Shown: positions 1 to 5,099 of the stretch, piece by piece | Position numbering within the stretch: position 1 is the first letter of the stretch | Layout of the letters: every line of letters starts with the position of its first letter | Assembly: GCA_029237515.1 (NCBI GenBank) | Contig: JARBAV010000214.1 | Span: forward strand, 1-5,102 | Direction: 5' to 3' | DNA from: Nitrososphaerales archaeon | GTDB lineage: Archaea; Thermoproteota; Nitrososphaeria; Nitrososphaerales; Nitrososphaeraceae | Length of the DNA: 5,102 nt | The notes under the pieces: model-generated | The model's database searches: none | Told to the model about the DNA's origin: nothing | The model's input: only the letters and a program-made list of their open reading frames with translations | Translations under genes and position numbers: made by a program

Positions 1-125
1 GTTATTGCAACGCATTGACGACATGCTAAATCTTTGATTGTGAATTAGATGCGGGTTTTCTTAGCCCATTTGAACTGTAAATAATTCCTTTCTAAAGCGT
101 CCACTCCGGCAAAGCCCAGAATTTG

Positions 126-536
126 ATGTTAGCGGAAGAAAGATTCATCTACGACCGGTTCTATATCAAGACTATGATGGTAAATACGACGGTCCAGCGA
201 GAAGTTAAAAAAGCCAGTAGTCAGGCAGAAACTGAAAAATCCCTCACACTGAAAGATATCTCACCAAATTGGTTCGAAAGGCTATTTGGTAAAGAGAGAC
301 GGCTTCCTGTCCCATTATCTCCAGTTTGGTTTAAATGGTATTTTGAATTGGATTCTCCTTCTAAATGTATCATAGGTGAAGCACATGGTTACTCCTCTTC
401 ATATGAACAGACTTGCAAAGAATGCGATCGATTGGGATGGAGTTTTGGTAAATCTTTTATTCTTAGATCTAGGACAAGACTGGAGGATGACGTCAACGCC
501 TTCGTTCACCATTGGAACACAAAGCATTCAAGATAA
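126..536 (+). CDS. Hypothetical protein with a C-terminal Cys/His putative zinc site
   Basis: I do not recognise a named family. From the ATG at 126 the product is 136 residues. The first 45 residues or so are polar and charged and probably disordered. A compact part rich in aromatic residues follows (WFERLF, then PVPLSPVWFKWYF at about 62-74). The C-terminal third carries C81, a CKEC knuckle (C97, C100) and a final HHWNTKH (H128, H129, H134). This Cx2C...Hx4H pattern looks like a C2H2-type zinc site, but the 27-residue gap is longer than in a classic finger. The HxxTKH end and CKxC[N/D] start match the small protein at 1618-1764. There is no signal peptide or membrane helix, so it is probably cytoplasmic, perhaps binding nucleic acid (inference). 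The start is uncertain: TTG at 123 and ATGs at 174 and 177 share the frame, none with a Shine-Dalgarno site. It stands alone. Five T's follow the stop directly. Confidence 0.72.
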   Translation: MLAEERFIYDRFYIKTMMVNTTVQREVKKASSQAETEKSLTLKDISPNWFERLFGKERRLPVPLSPVWFKWYFELDSPSKCIIGEAHGYSSSYEQTCKECDRLGWSFGKSFILRSRTRLEDDVNAFVHHWNTKHSR

Positions 537-541
537 TTTTT
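537..541 (+). terminator. Possible oligo-T transcription stop after the first gene
   Basis: TTTTT begins at the base after the TAA stop of the 126-536 gene, with no hairpin before it. Archaeal RNA polymerase can terminate on T-rich tracts alone, so this may end the transcript. A longer T8 run at 686-693 behind CCCCC is a second candidate. Both are short and could be chance in an A+T-rich spacer. Confidence 0.2.
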
Positions 542-739
542 CATGCATAGGAACCAAGCTTGCGTTCGGATATAGAATTCATATCATCTTCAGTAAAGCC
601 GGTTTTATTTCAAGAAATGGACCTACCAAGGTATTCTGTGAGAGTTAATTTGTGACCTGCGCCAGCTAAGATTACAAAAGCCCCCTTTTTTTTATCTTCG
701 AGGGTGACTTCTTATGTATACTTTGGCACAATCGCTAAG

Positions 740-962
740 ATGCTGCACAAATCCCCTGTCCAACTAATCCTTTGGTTGTTGCTTCTATTGAGTAGCGCTG
801 GGAAATTAATGGCGTCATACAGCTCTCCTGTTGTTGTTTTTTTCCGATGACAGCGATATCACTGTTTTTCCACCTAGATCCAAGGTATTTGTTATTGTGC
901 CAAATAAGGGTGTTTTAAACTTGACCAGTGCACTAGGTATAGGTCTCATTATAGTCATATAA
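740..962 (+). pseudogene. Possible frameshifted small secreted or membrane protein
   Basis: From the ATG at 740, 36 codons read as a short basic start, a strongly hydrophobic stretch (VQLILWLLLLLSSAG) and SSPVV, ending at a TGA at 848-850. The stop lies just after a run of seven T's (837-843). If the run had one T fewer, reading would continue in the next frame for 39 more codons, starting SDDSDITVFPPRSKVF and ending at TAA 960-962. The sum resembles a signal-peptide or membrane-anchored protein of about 76 residues. It could be a decayed gene, a homopolymer sequencing error, or chance. A GTG at 704 is an alternative in-frame start. An antisense frame is also open across 815-1030, which weakens the case. 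No family is recognised. Confidence 0.2.
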
Positions 963-998
963 TCCCACACTGAAATTAAAATAAAGTATGTACTATTC

Positions 999-1181
999 TT
1001 AAACTGACATTGTATAAATGCTGTATTCAATTCTCAATCCTTGCTCAGCGAGTGCTGTCGGAAACAATGCTCCTTTTGTATCTAAATTAGCCAATACCAT
1101 AGCAAAAATGCATGTACTAATTACGATGACAATCTCGACAATAATATTTTTGATATGAAGTACCCTATTTGGTTTAAGCAT
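999..1181 (-). CDS. Possible small single-helix membrane protein
   Basis: The 60-residue ORF starts with ATG and has a basic N terminus (MLKPNRVLHIKN). One hydrophobic helix follows at about residues 13-32 (IIVEIVIVISTCIFAMVLA), then a short tail of about 28 residues containing ALFPTALAEQG. This is the shape of a membrane-anchored small protein or an uncleaved signal anchor. No family is recognised. There is no Shine-Dalgarno site, but a TATA-like element lies about 35-40 bases upstream on the same strand, which would give a transcript with a very short leader. The opposite strand has a 46-codon ORF in the same interval, so chance cannot be excluded. The element upstream and the protein-like order (basic end, helix, polar tail) make it worth listing. 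Confidence 0.33.
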   Translation of the reverse strand: MLKPNRVLHIKNIIVEIVIVISTCIFAMVLANLDTKGALFPTALAEQGLRIEYSIYTMSV

Positions 1182-1212
1182 AGTTTTAATTTAATTACTA
1201 TTGCCGTATTGA

Positions 1213-1226
1213 ATGAATATAAAAAT
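1213..1226 (-). promoter_or_regulatory. TATA-like element for the 999-1181 ORF
   Basis: On the minus strand this reads AATTTTTATATTCA, a reasonable archaeal TATA core after a T-rich flank. Transcription starting about 25 bases downstream would begin near 1195, some 14 bases before the ATG at 1181. The spacing suits an archaeal promoter with a short leader. In an A+T-rich spacer such a match can occur by chance. Confidence 0.3.
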
Positions 1227-1363
1227 TGACACGAGCGAGAATTAGAAAAAAACAAATTTATTGATTTAGTGTTAATTTTCCTTTAGGTTATCCATTTCTT
1301 AATGTATGATTCAAAGAATTGGTAAGTATGGTTGGTGGTTGTTCATAATCTGTGTAGTATAAG

Positions 1364-1381
1364 TTCGGTTCGCTAACCGAA
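1364..1381. repeat. Perfect 7-bp hairpin with a 4-base loop
   Basis: TTCGGTT and AACCGAA are exact inverted copies around the loop CGCT. The arms contain three G:C pairs and the structure would be stable in RNA or as cruciform DNA. No T-run follows on the plus strand, so it is not a typical intrinsic terminator. It could be part of a small RNA, a regulator site, or chance. It is symmetrical, so no strand is assigned. Confidence 0.45.
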
Positions 1382-1617
1382 TCATTCCTATAAATCGCCT
1401 TAGTGAGTAAAATAGCCTAAGCCCACAAGGAAGGGGGAACAAGACATTTATGTTGCGAATTTTTCACGAAAAAAACAACTGCAGACATCTAATATATTTG
1501 TCATTTCATCTCAAGGTAATAGTAGATCGATCGTAATATTTAATCTCGGGCCCCCATAAGGTGAATGGTTGAAGCTAGGTAAAGGTTATCTGTATGAGCA
1601 TGATATTTATGTAGTGT

Positions 1618-1764
1618 ATGTTTGCGAAGGCACGCTGCAAATTGTGCAATGATCAGGTAAGGTTTGCATTGCGACATCTGCGGACCAAGCATCCAGAGGT
1701 TTTGAGTGACAAGGATGTAGCTAGGCTTAATATGCCACAGATAATGAAAAGATTCTTTATTTAG
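1618..1764 (+). CDS. Small C2H2-like zinc finger protein (48 aa)
   Basis: The ATG at 1618 is the only possible start, since an in-frame TAG lies six bases before it. The 48-residue product is basic and has C7-x2-C10-x9-H20-x4-H25 (CKLCNDQ, then RHLRTKHPEV). This Cys2-His2 arrangement is close to a classic finger but with a shorter middle loop (9 rather than 12). After the finger comes a helical tail (VLSDKDVARLNMPQIMKR). Such mini-fingers in archaea are thought to bind DNA, RNA or protein; the role here is inferred. The CK.C[N/D] and H..TKH elements are shared with the protein at 126-536. No Shine-Dalgarno site is visible, which fits leaderless or short-leader translation. A 75-codon open frame on the opposite strand lacks protein-like features and is a shadow. 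It sits alone between long spacers. The residue pattern is strong evidence for a real gene despite its size. Confidence 0.66.
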   Translation: MFAKARCKLCNDQVRFALRHLRTKHPEVLSDKDVARLNMPQIMKRFFI

Positions 1765-1933
1765 CAAAATTATAAGTTAATATCTCAAACTAGGATCGAG
1801 GAGTCATGTCATATATTTTTGGTTGGTTCAGCCATCATTTAACTTTATTCAAAGAGATCCTAGTATGTTTTCATAGGTGGCACTTAATAGCATCTACCAG
1901 CAATGCACTGCCAAGTTCTTCCCCTCCTTAGTT
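1765..1933. other. Short spacer after the zinc-finger gene
   Basis: No supported gene. A 41-codon plus ORF at 1806-1931 has a GAGGAG only two bases before its ATG, too close to act as a Shine-Dalgarno site, and its composition is not persuasive. On the minus strand 1922-1935 reads AACTAAGGAGGGGA, a strong Shine-Dalgarno-like sequence followed only by a six-codon peptide (from TTG). This looks like a leftover site from a lost gene. Confidence 0.35.
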
Positions 1934-2217
1934 CTAAGTAATTTTGCTTACGATCCTTAAAAATAGCTGATGTATAACTGCGATTTCTCTTTTCTTGTCG
2001 TCAGGCATCAAGTCATTTTGTACCATTTTCCAAAACTGAGAGCCTGCTTAGGTTAATGGAATTCCTTCCGGACAGAAACAGCCTTACGTTCATACCTGTT
2101 CATGTTCTTCCGGTTAACTGAGTTCCGGTAAACTAGCCTCATTTCGAATACAAGTACAATTGTTGCAATGTTCGCCCTTGACATCACAGGTAGTAGTCGG
2201 CAACCTTTGTTTATGCC
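1934..2217 (-). pseudogene. Probable decayed gene split between two frames
   Basis: Two minus-strand open stretches abut in different frames. The upstream one (open 2217-2053; ATG at 2184, 43 codons) ends NRYERKAVSVRKEFH. The second is open from 2047 and begins SQFWKMVQ, with an ATG at 2026, and runs to the TAG at 1934-1936 through MPDDKKREIAVIHQLFLRI. The last 30 codons have the look of a real amphipathic helical protein, rich in charged and aliphatic residues. A shift of one base near 2048-2056 would join them into about 90 residues. Alternatively the ATG at 2026 starts a genuine 30-residue protein. The AAGGAGGGG just after the final stop is what one expects between operon genes, but no gene follows. 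The 2294-2599 gene lies upstream on the same strand, so this may once have been its operon partner. The family is not recognised. Confidence 0.3.
2108..2137. repeat. Imperfect tandem 15-base repeat
   Basis: TTCCGGTTAACTGAG is followed directly by TTCCGGTAAACTAGC, identical at 11 of 15 positions and sharing the first seven. A further TTCCGG occurs at about 2067. The repeat lies inside the putative decayed gene on the other strand, where it encodes VYRNSVNRK. It may therefore reflect a small internal duplication rather than a binding site. Confidence 0.35.
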
Positions 2218-2293
2218 TCATCCATTCTTGAAGCCCGCTTTACCGGTAGCTTATGCCATCTGGATCTGGTGTTTTTCAACAGTTATTGGGAGT

Positions 2294-2599
2294 CTAATAG
2301 TCATCATAATCAGTTCTTGCTGCCCGCTCCTTCTCTTGTACGTTCTTGAAATACCTAATATCGTCTTCCAATTCTTTCGTCGGATTAGAAAATTTTTTTG
2401 AGAGATTCTTATCGGATTCCTCTATCATTCTGTCTACAAGGTGTACTCTCCATGCCTTATAGAATGCAAAAGCCTGTGATTCCTTTAATTCAGGCACGGG
2501 TACGAAGCGAGACGCCTCCAATTTTCCGTCACTGATCTCCTTTTCAACGAATTGGATGCATTTTGATACCAACATAGTGTCTATTTCTCTCCATTCCAT
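2294..2599 (-). CDS. Hypothetical charged helical protein (101 aa)
   Basis: The ATG at 2599 has a strong Shine-Dalgarno site 12 bases upstream and no earlier in-frame start, so the start is well supported. The product is soluble, highly charged and predicted mostly helical. A first helix contains the only cysteine (C14, in VSKCIQFVEKE); PVPELKESQAFAFYKAW follows at about 34-50; a long charged helix covers about 51-92; and the end is very acidic (TDYDDY). There is no signal peptide, membrane helix or metal motif. I recognise no domain. It resembles small adaptor or regulatory proteins in general character only, and no function is assigned. It is transcribed away from the membrane gene at 3248. 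A hydrophobic plus-strand ORF at 2168-2401 overlaps its 3' end and is a shadow. Confidence 0.74.
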   Translation of the reverse strand: MEWREIDTMLVSKCIQFVEKEISDGKLEASRFVPVPELKESQAFAFYKAWRVHLVDRMIEESDKNLSKKFSNPTKELEDDIRYFKNVQEKERAARTDYDDY

Positions 2600-2611
2600 T
2601 TCATTATCTTT

Positions 2612-2628
2612 CCTCCTTCTAAACCTCC
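2612..2628 (-). promoter_or_regulatory. Doubled Shine-Dalgarno sequence
   Basis: Read on the minus strand, GGAGG TTTAGAA GGAGG places two full anti-Shine-Dalgarno matches seven bases apart before the ATG at 2599. The nearer copy is 12 bases from the start, slightly long; the farther one is too distant to serve this ATG directly. It fixes the start of the 101-residue protein. The second copy may be a standby site or a relic of another start. Confidence 0.6.
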
Positions 2629-3121
2629 TTGTAGCCCCGTATTAATCTATGGATGGTAGTATCGTAACATACATCATGTGCACCTAGAATCCTAAATTAT
2701 TCAGAGGCTTCAGTTACGATAAGTGCTAAGCATTTCTCCTTATTATCTCATCTTTTAATACATTCACATGGAAATGCTTTCAATATTTATGGCATCTAGC
2801 TGAACGAAAATGTTCCATGTACGACTTGTTCGACAATATGGAATACATAAAGTTAGGACTCGGGTACGATGGATACACCATATATTTTTTATTCTTGATT
2901 TGGTTGTGACGAATTTTGACTTGTAGAAGAAAGTTACAGTATAGAGCCCGTTATTTTTGCTGCAAGGTCACGTTATGACCATATCGTACTTCATCCACAT
3001 CATTCCTGGAAGACTTCTCTCTTTCCTGTGTTGTTGACCTCGCTATTGGTCGCTCATGTCGTTAACCTTGAACAAATTCTTATCATTAGGATTTTCTCAC
3101 AATACTATACATTATTATTAA
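2629..3121. other. Spacer without a supported gene
   Basis: About 490 bases lie between the divergent genes. Two overlapping opposite-strand frames are open for 55-59 codons: plus 2730-2906, and minus over roughly 2780-2945. Neither has a good start or ribosome site, and each is the mirror of the other. An ATACTATACATTAT element at about 3102-3115 could be a TATA box for the membrane gene, predicting a transcript start near 3130. Confidence 0.4.
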
Positions 3122-3137
3122 GCACAAAATAGATCTC

Positions 3138-3151
3138 GACCACTGACCACT
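3138..3151. repeat. Tandem duplication of a 7-base unit
   Basis: GACCACT occurs twice in direct succession, followed by GA. Because seven is not a multiple of three, gain or loss of one copy shifts the reading frame just ahead of the membrane-protein coding sequence. It may have disturbed the original N terminus. Confidence 0.45.
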
Positions 3152-3169
3152 GATCAATTTCGTCCAACT

Positions 3170-3183
3170 AAGGAGGGGAGGAG
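3170..3183 (+). promoter_or_regulatory. Strong Shine-Dalgarno-like tract before the membrane gene
   Basis: AAGGAGGGGAGGAG is an extended match to the 3' end of 16S rRNA. It lies 64 bases before the first ATG of the membrane-protein frame, far too distant to serve it. It is ten bases before an in-frame ATT at 3194. This suggests translation starts upstream of the ATG, at a rare codon or at a start that has been mutated. Confidence 0.5.
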
Positions 3184-3247
3184 ATCGCTCGCGATTCTAT
3201 TCCTCATCATTTTTGTCGCCATCACTTCTGCAACAATTGCTGACTGG

Positions 3248-3721
3248 ATGACCCTACCGTACAACCTGACCCCGTATGCTGCTTCAGCGATCTGGTGGGC
3301 AATTTTTGCCATTATTACTCTTATTCTAGTATTTCATTTCCGTTACGATTTGCTCCTATTACGGCATAGGATGAAAAACAGTTTTTCCTGGCCCATGAGC
3401 GCAAAATTGGTAAACGGCATTTGTTGGGCAGGCCCTTTCGCAATGATACCTATCTTTCAATTCATGTATCCATACCTGGTCCTATTGGGGATTGGGGCAG
3501 GGAACATTTGCACCTACAGTCTGCTACGGAAATATAACAATGTGTCAAACAAGGAGCAATATCTAGTGGGCATTTTGTCGATCTCATTCATACCTCTAGC
3601 ATTGATTATCAATTATGCGATACTTCAAAATTCAACTGACCTTGCTCCATTGGTCTCTCGACTGTTGATAGGTATAGCTTATGGGGTAAGCGGCCTTTAT
3701 GCATTATCAATTGATCATTAG
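3248..3721 (+). CDS. Hypothetical polytopic membrane protein
   Basis: From the first ATG the product is 157 residues with about five membrane helices: residues 11-31 (AASAIWWAIFAIITLILVF), 57-73, 74-93, 105-125 and 138-155. Basic loops at 32-54 (RYDLLLLRHRMK) and 94-104 (RKYNNVSNKEQ) suggest which faces are cytoplasmic. No transporter, enzyme or sensor motif is visible, and no family is recognised. The start is doubtful: the same frame stays open back to 3122 and encodes RRS followed by LAILFLIIFVAITSATIADW, a sixth helix with a basic lead, joined directly to the ATG codon. That extension has no ATG, GTG or TTG. A Shine-Dalgarno tract sits at 3170-3183. The real start may be ATT at 3194 or CTG at 3143, or the start codon may have been lost. 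It is a single gene with long spacers on both sides. Confidence 0.72.
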   Translation: MTLPYNLTPYAASAIWWAIFAIITLILVFHFRYDLLLLRHRMKNSFSWPMSAKLVNGICWAGPFAMIPIFQFMYPYLVLLGIGAGNICTYSLLRKYNNVSNKEQYLVGILSISFIPLALIINYAILQNSTDLAPLVSRLLIGIAYGVSGLYALSIDH

Positions 3722-3974
3722 GAGCATTACAAACAATTCCCTTGTCAAGTAAGTCAAATACGGAGATTAGAGTATCTGTTACCATTTGTAATTTTAGACC
3801 AATTTAGGTTGTGCATAGCGATCTTGTCTAAAATAATAAATCGTGGCTAGATGCGGCACTCATTAAGTTAGAAAATCAATGGGTATACTTTAAAGTTGTA
3901 GAATCTAGCACTACTAATTTTAATTGCATTAGAAACAAAAATCAAATTCCAAATTATTATTAGGGGTATGATGT

Positions 3975-4000
3975 TCTACTCAAACCAGCGAATGAGTAGA
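3975..4000. repeat. Perfect 8-bp stem-loop
   Basis: TCTACTCA and TGAGTAGA are exact inverted copies around a ten-base loop (AACCAGCGAA). No T-run follows on either side, so an intrinsic terminator is unlikely. It may be a regulator site or part of an untranslated or small RNA between the membrane gene and the zinc-ribbon gene. Confidence 0.45.
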
Positions 4001-4191
4001 CCTTGATAACCGAATCGAAATTGATGCTAACTCATCTTATCAATATCCCTTTAGAAAGAATATCAGGGTATCAGACTTCCAAGGGTGACAGTGTTACCGA
4101 AACTATCGGGACTTCTACGCAGGGACAGTACGAATGAAGAATGGGGATTCTGATGTGTCACTACGTAATTATCTACTGTAAGTTCTTGTTG

Positions 4192-4204
4192 AAAAAGATA
4201 TAAT
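4192..4204 (+). promoter_or_regulatory. Putative archaeal promoter (BRE plus TATA) of the zinc-ribbon gene
   Basis: AAAAAGATATAAT combines a purine-rich BRE-like half with a TATA core. Counting about 25 bases from the core predicts a transcript start near 4223-4228. That is within ten bases of the GTG at 4234, so the mRNA would have a very short leader or none. This fits the lack of a Shine-Dalgarno site and favours GTG 4234 over TTG 4222 as the start. Confidence 0.45.
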
Positions 4205-4233
4205 TCAAAGAATTCAGTAGGTTGGTATTAGCA

Positions 4234-4407
4234 GTGAGTAAAATCCGAGCCCGAATATGTTATAGCTGCGGGGAAGAGAAGTTCATGGACTACGAACTCG
4301 AGAAAAAGCTTGGCACTACAATTCCAGTCTGCCCTCGCTGCTATATTACAGCTATTTTAGAATTGGATAAAGAACTCCAAAATGAAAGTCAGTCGAACCC
4401 TAGCTAA
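4234..4407 (+). CDS. Small zinc-ribbon protein (57 aa)
   Basis: From the GTG at 4234 the product begins MSKIRARICYSCGEE and is 57 residues. Four cysteines form two knuckles, C9-x2-C12 and C33-x2-C36 (CYSC and CPRC), 20 residues apart, the layout of a zinc ribbon. A basic N terminus precedes the first knuckle; a helical acidic segment follows the second (ITAILELDKELQNE). Zinc ribbons of this size occur as stand-alone adaptors of transcription, translation or nucleic-acid enzymes; which applies here cannot be read from the sequence. A TTG at 4222 would add four residues (MVLA), but the promoter position favours GTG. There is no Shine-Dalgarno site. It converges on the 4492-5034 gene with 84 bases between the stops. 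A plus ORF starting at 4428 lies mostly antisense to that gene and is a shadow. Confidence 0.75.
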   Translation: MSKIRARICYSCGEEKFMDYELEKKLGTTIPVCPRCYITAILELDKELQNESQSNPS

Positions 4408-4491
4408 ACCAAATTCGAGAGAAGGCGATGAAATTCGATCAACTAACTTGTTGTTCAATACGTGTGCTATTGCAAAGCTACAATCATTTTA

Positions 4492-5034
4492 TCATAACAG
4501 TCCGCATTCACTTAAGCTGTCAAGAATCTGATTTAACTGGAGCCCAATTTCCTTTTCATGTAAAACAAACTTACTATCAAAGAGGAGGGCGATGGACAGC
4601 ATGTTTCTGTCTTCCCTAGAGGTGTAAATTCCATTTCCTGTTATATTAAACCTGCTCGAATTAGATCTCATCCAAGTCTTCCATGCATCCATCCTTTTCA
4701 ATACTTCTTCCATCCTCTCACGTGCAGAATCTAAATCTATTTGTTCGTCTTCTATGTCAAGTAGATCAAGTTTAACTAATGGAACAAGTACCTCACCTCC
4801 ATGGACCACTTTATGCTCCTGATTCATAGCCTCAATGATGATTTCCTCGTCCTCCTCCCCCATCTCACTTTTAGACTTCTGATCAGTTACAATTCCATAG
4901 TTGGGGAAAAAGTATCCTGCTAAATCATTGTTCCTATCGTAAATCTTGTAGATCGTCTCGTCGTATTCAATTTTCCATTTTTTACTATTCTTATCTCTCT
5001 TTAGGAACACGATATCACAACTATTTGCGACCAT
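4492..5034 (-). CDS. Hypothetical acidic soluble protein (180 aa)
   Basis: The ATG at 5034 opens a 180-residue frame that is clearly coding: long, with balanced composition and no competing frame of similar length. The N-terminal part (about 1-50) reads like short beta strands (CDIVFLKRD, KWKIEYDETIYKIYDR, AGYFFPNYGIVT). A very acidic linker follows at about 57-66 (EMGEEDEEII), then a hydrophobic strand-like stretch EVLVPLVKLDLLDI (81-94). A charged helix covers about 98-122 (ARERMEEVLKRMDAWKTWM). The C terminus, about 128-180, contains GNGIYTSREDRN and ends in a leucine-rich helix. There is no membrane segment or signal peptide. The two cysteines (C6, C177) do not form a metal site. No family is recognised and I assign no function. 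A TATA-like element lies about 40 bases upstream; no Shine-Dalgarno site is obvious, which fits a short leader. Confidence 0.82.
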   Translation of the reverse strand: MVANSCDIVFLKRDKNSKKWKIEYDETIYKIYDRNNDLAGYFFPNYGIVTDQKSKSEMGEEDEEIIIEAMNQEHKVVHGGEVLVPLVKLDLLDIEDEQIDLDSARERMEEVLKRMDAWKTWMRSNSSRFNITGNGIYTSREDRNMLSIALLFDSKFVLHEKEIGLQLNQILDSLSECGLL

Positions 5035-5070
5035 GCGATTTTAACCTTGTCTACGCTGTTGAAAGGTTGC

Positions 5071-5081
5071 TCCTTATATGC
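5071..5081 (-). promoter_or_regulatory. TATA-like element of the 4492-5034 gene
   Basis: The minus strand reads GCATATAAGGA. Transcription about 25 bases downstream would start near 5050, leaving a leader of roughly 16 bases before the ATG at 5034. The position is right for an archaeal promoter; the flanking BRE half is not purine-A rich, so the match is moderate. Confidence 0.4.
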
Positions 5082-5082
5082 C

Positions 5083-5099
5083 CCGAATGTTCAGTTCGG
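5083..5099. repeat. Short inverted repeat upstream of the promoter
   Basis: CCGAA and TTCGG flank a seven-base centre (TGTTCAG) immediately upstream of the TATA-like element. The location would suit an activator or repressor site for the 4492-5034 gene. The arms are only five bases, so it may be chance. Confidence 0.25.

Larger units (their letters stand above)
1182..1617. other. Spacer without a recognisable gene
   Basis: About 435 bases lie between the weak minus-strand ORF and the zinc-finger gene. I find only ORFs under 30 codons with no protein-like composition. The stretch holds the TATA-like element at 1213-1226 and a perfect hairpin at 1364-1381. The hairpin is not part of a tRNA: there is no acceptor stem or T-arm sequence around it. 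Confidence 0.5.
3722..4233. other. Spacer with a stem-loop and no secure gene
   Basis: About 510 bases follow the membrane gene. The best ORF is a 44-codon plus frame from a TTG at 4003 to a TGA at 4135-4137 (ATG at 4024), ending in a polar Thr/Ser/Gln-rich tail. It has no ribosome site and overlaps other open frames, so I do not call it. The spacer contains the 8-bp stem-loop at 3975-4000 and the putative promoter of the zinc-ribbon gene. Confidence 0.4.

Noticed and set aside
2..37. Possible C-terminal end (LLQRIDDMLNL) of a gene entering from the left
   Set aside because: Eleven codons are too few to tell from chance; needs upstream sequence.
376..648. 90-codon plus ORF
   Set aside because: It overlaps the better-supported 126-536 gene in another frame and has no ribosome site or protein-like pattern.
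815..1030. 71-codon minus ORF
   Set aside because: No ribosome site; it overlaps the 999-1181 ORF in another frame and ends in low-complexity SSEKNNNRR coming from a T-rich tract. It could be chance in this spacer.
1320..1410. tRNA-like sequence around GGTTCGCTAACC
   Set aside because: No acceptor stem, anticodon arm or proper T-arm could be folded; it is only the simple hairpin.
1540..1767. 75-codon minus ORF
   Set aside because: It is antisense to the zinc-finger gene, rich in His, Tyr and Leu without a recognisable pattern, and has no ribosome site; a shadow.
1806..1931. 41-codon plus ORF preceded by GAGGAG
   Set aside because: The purine tract is only two bases from the ATG, and the sequence lacks a recognisable pattern.
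2168..2401. 77-codon plus ORF with hydrophobic stretches
   Set aside because: Its 3' half is antisense to the charged 101-residue gene, which produces apparent hydrophobicity. It has no Shine-Dalgarno site.
2730..2945. Overlapping opposite-strand open frames (one containing MYDLFDNMEYIKLG, the other MVYPSYPSPNFMYS)
   Set aside because: Neither has a start with ribosome site or clear promoter; they mirror each other, so at most one can be real and I cannot choose.
4003..4137. 44-codon plus ORF ending GDSVTETIGTSTQGQYE
   Set aside because: The start is TTG or an internal ATG without a Shine-Dalgarno site, and a second frame is also open there. Too weak to call.
4428..4619. 63-codon plus ORF after the zinc-ribbon gene
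   Set aside because: Two thirds is antisense to the 180-residue minus gene and the composition is not protein-like.
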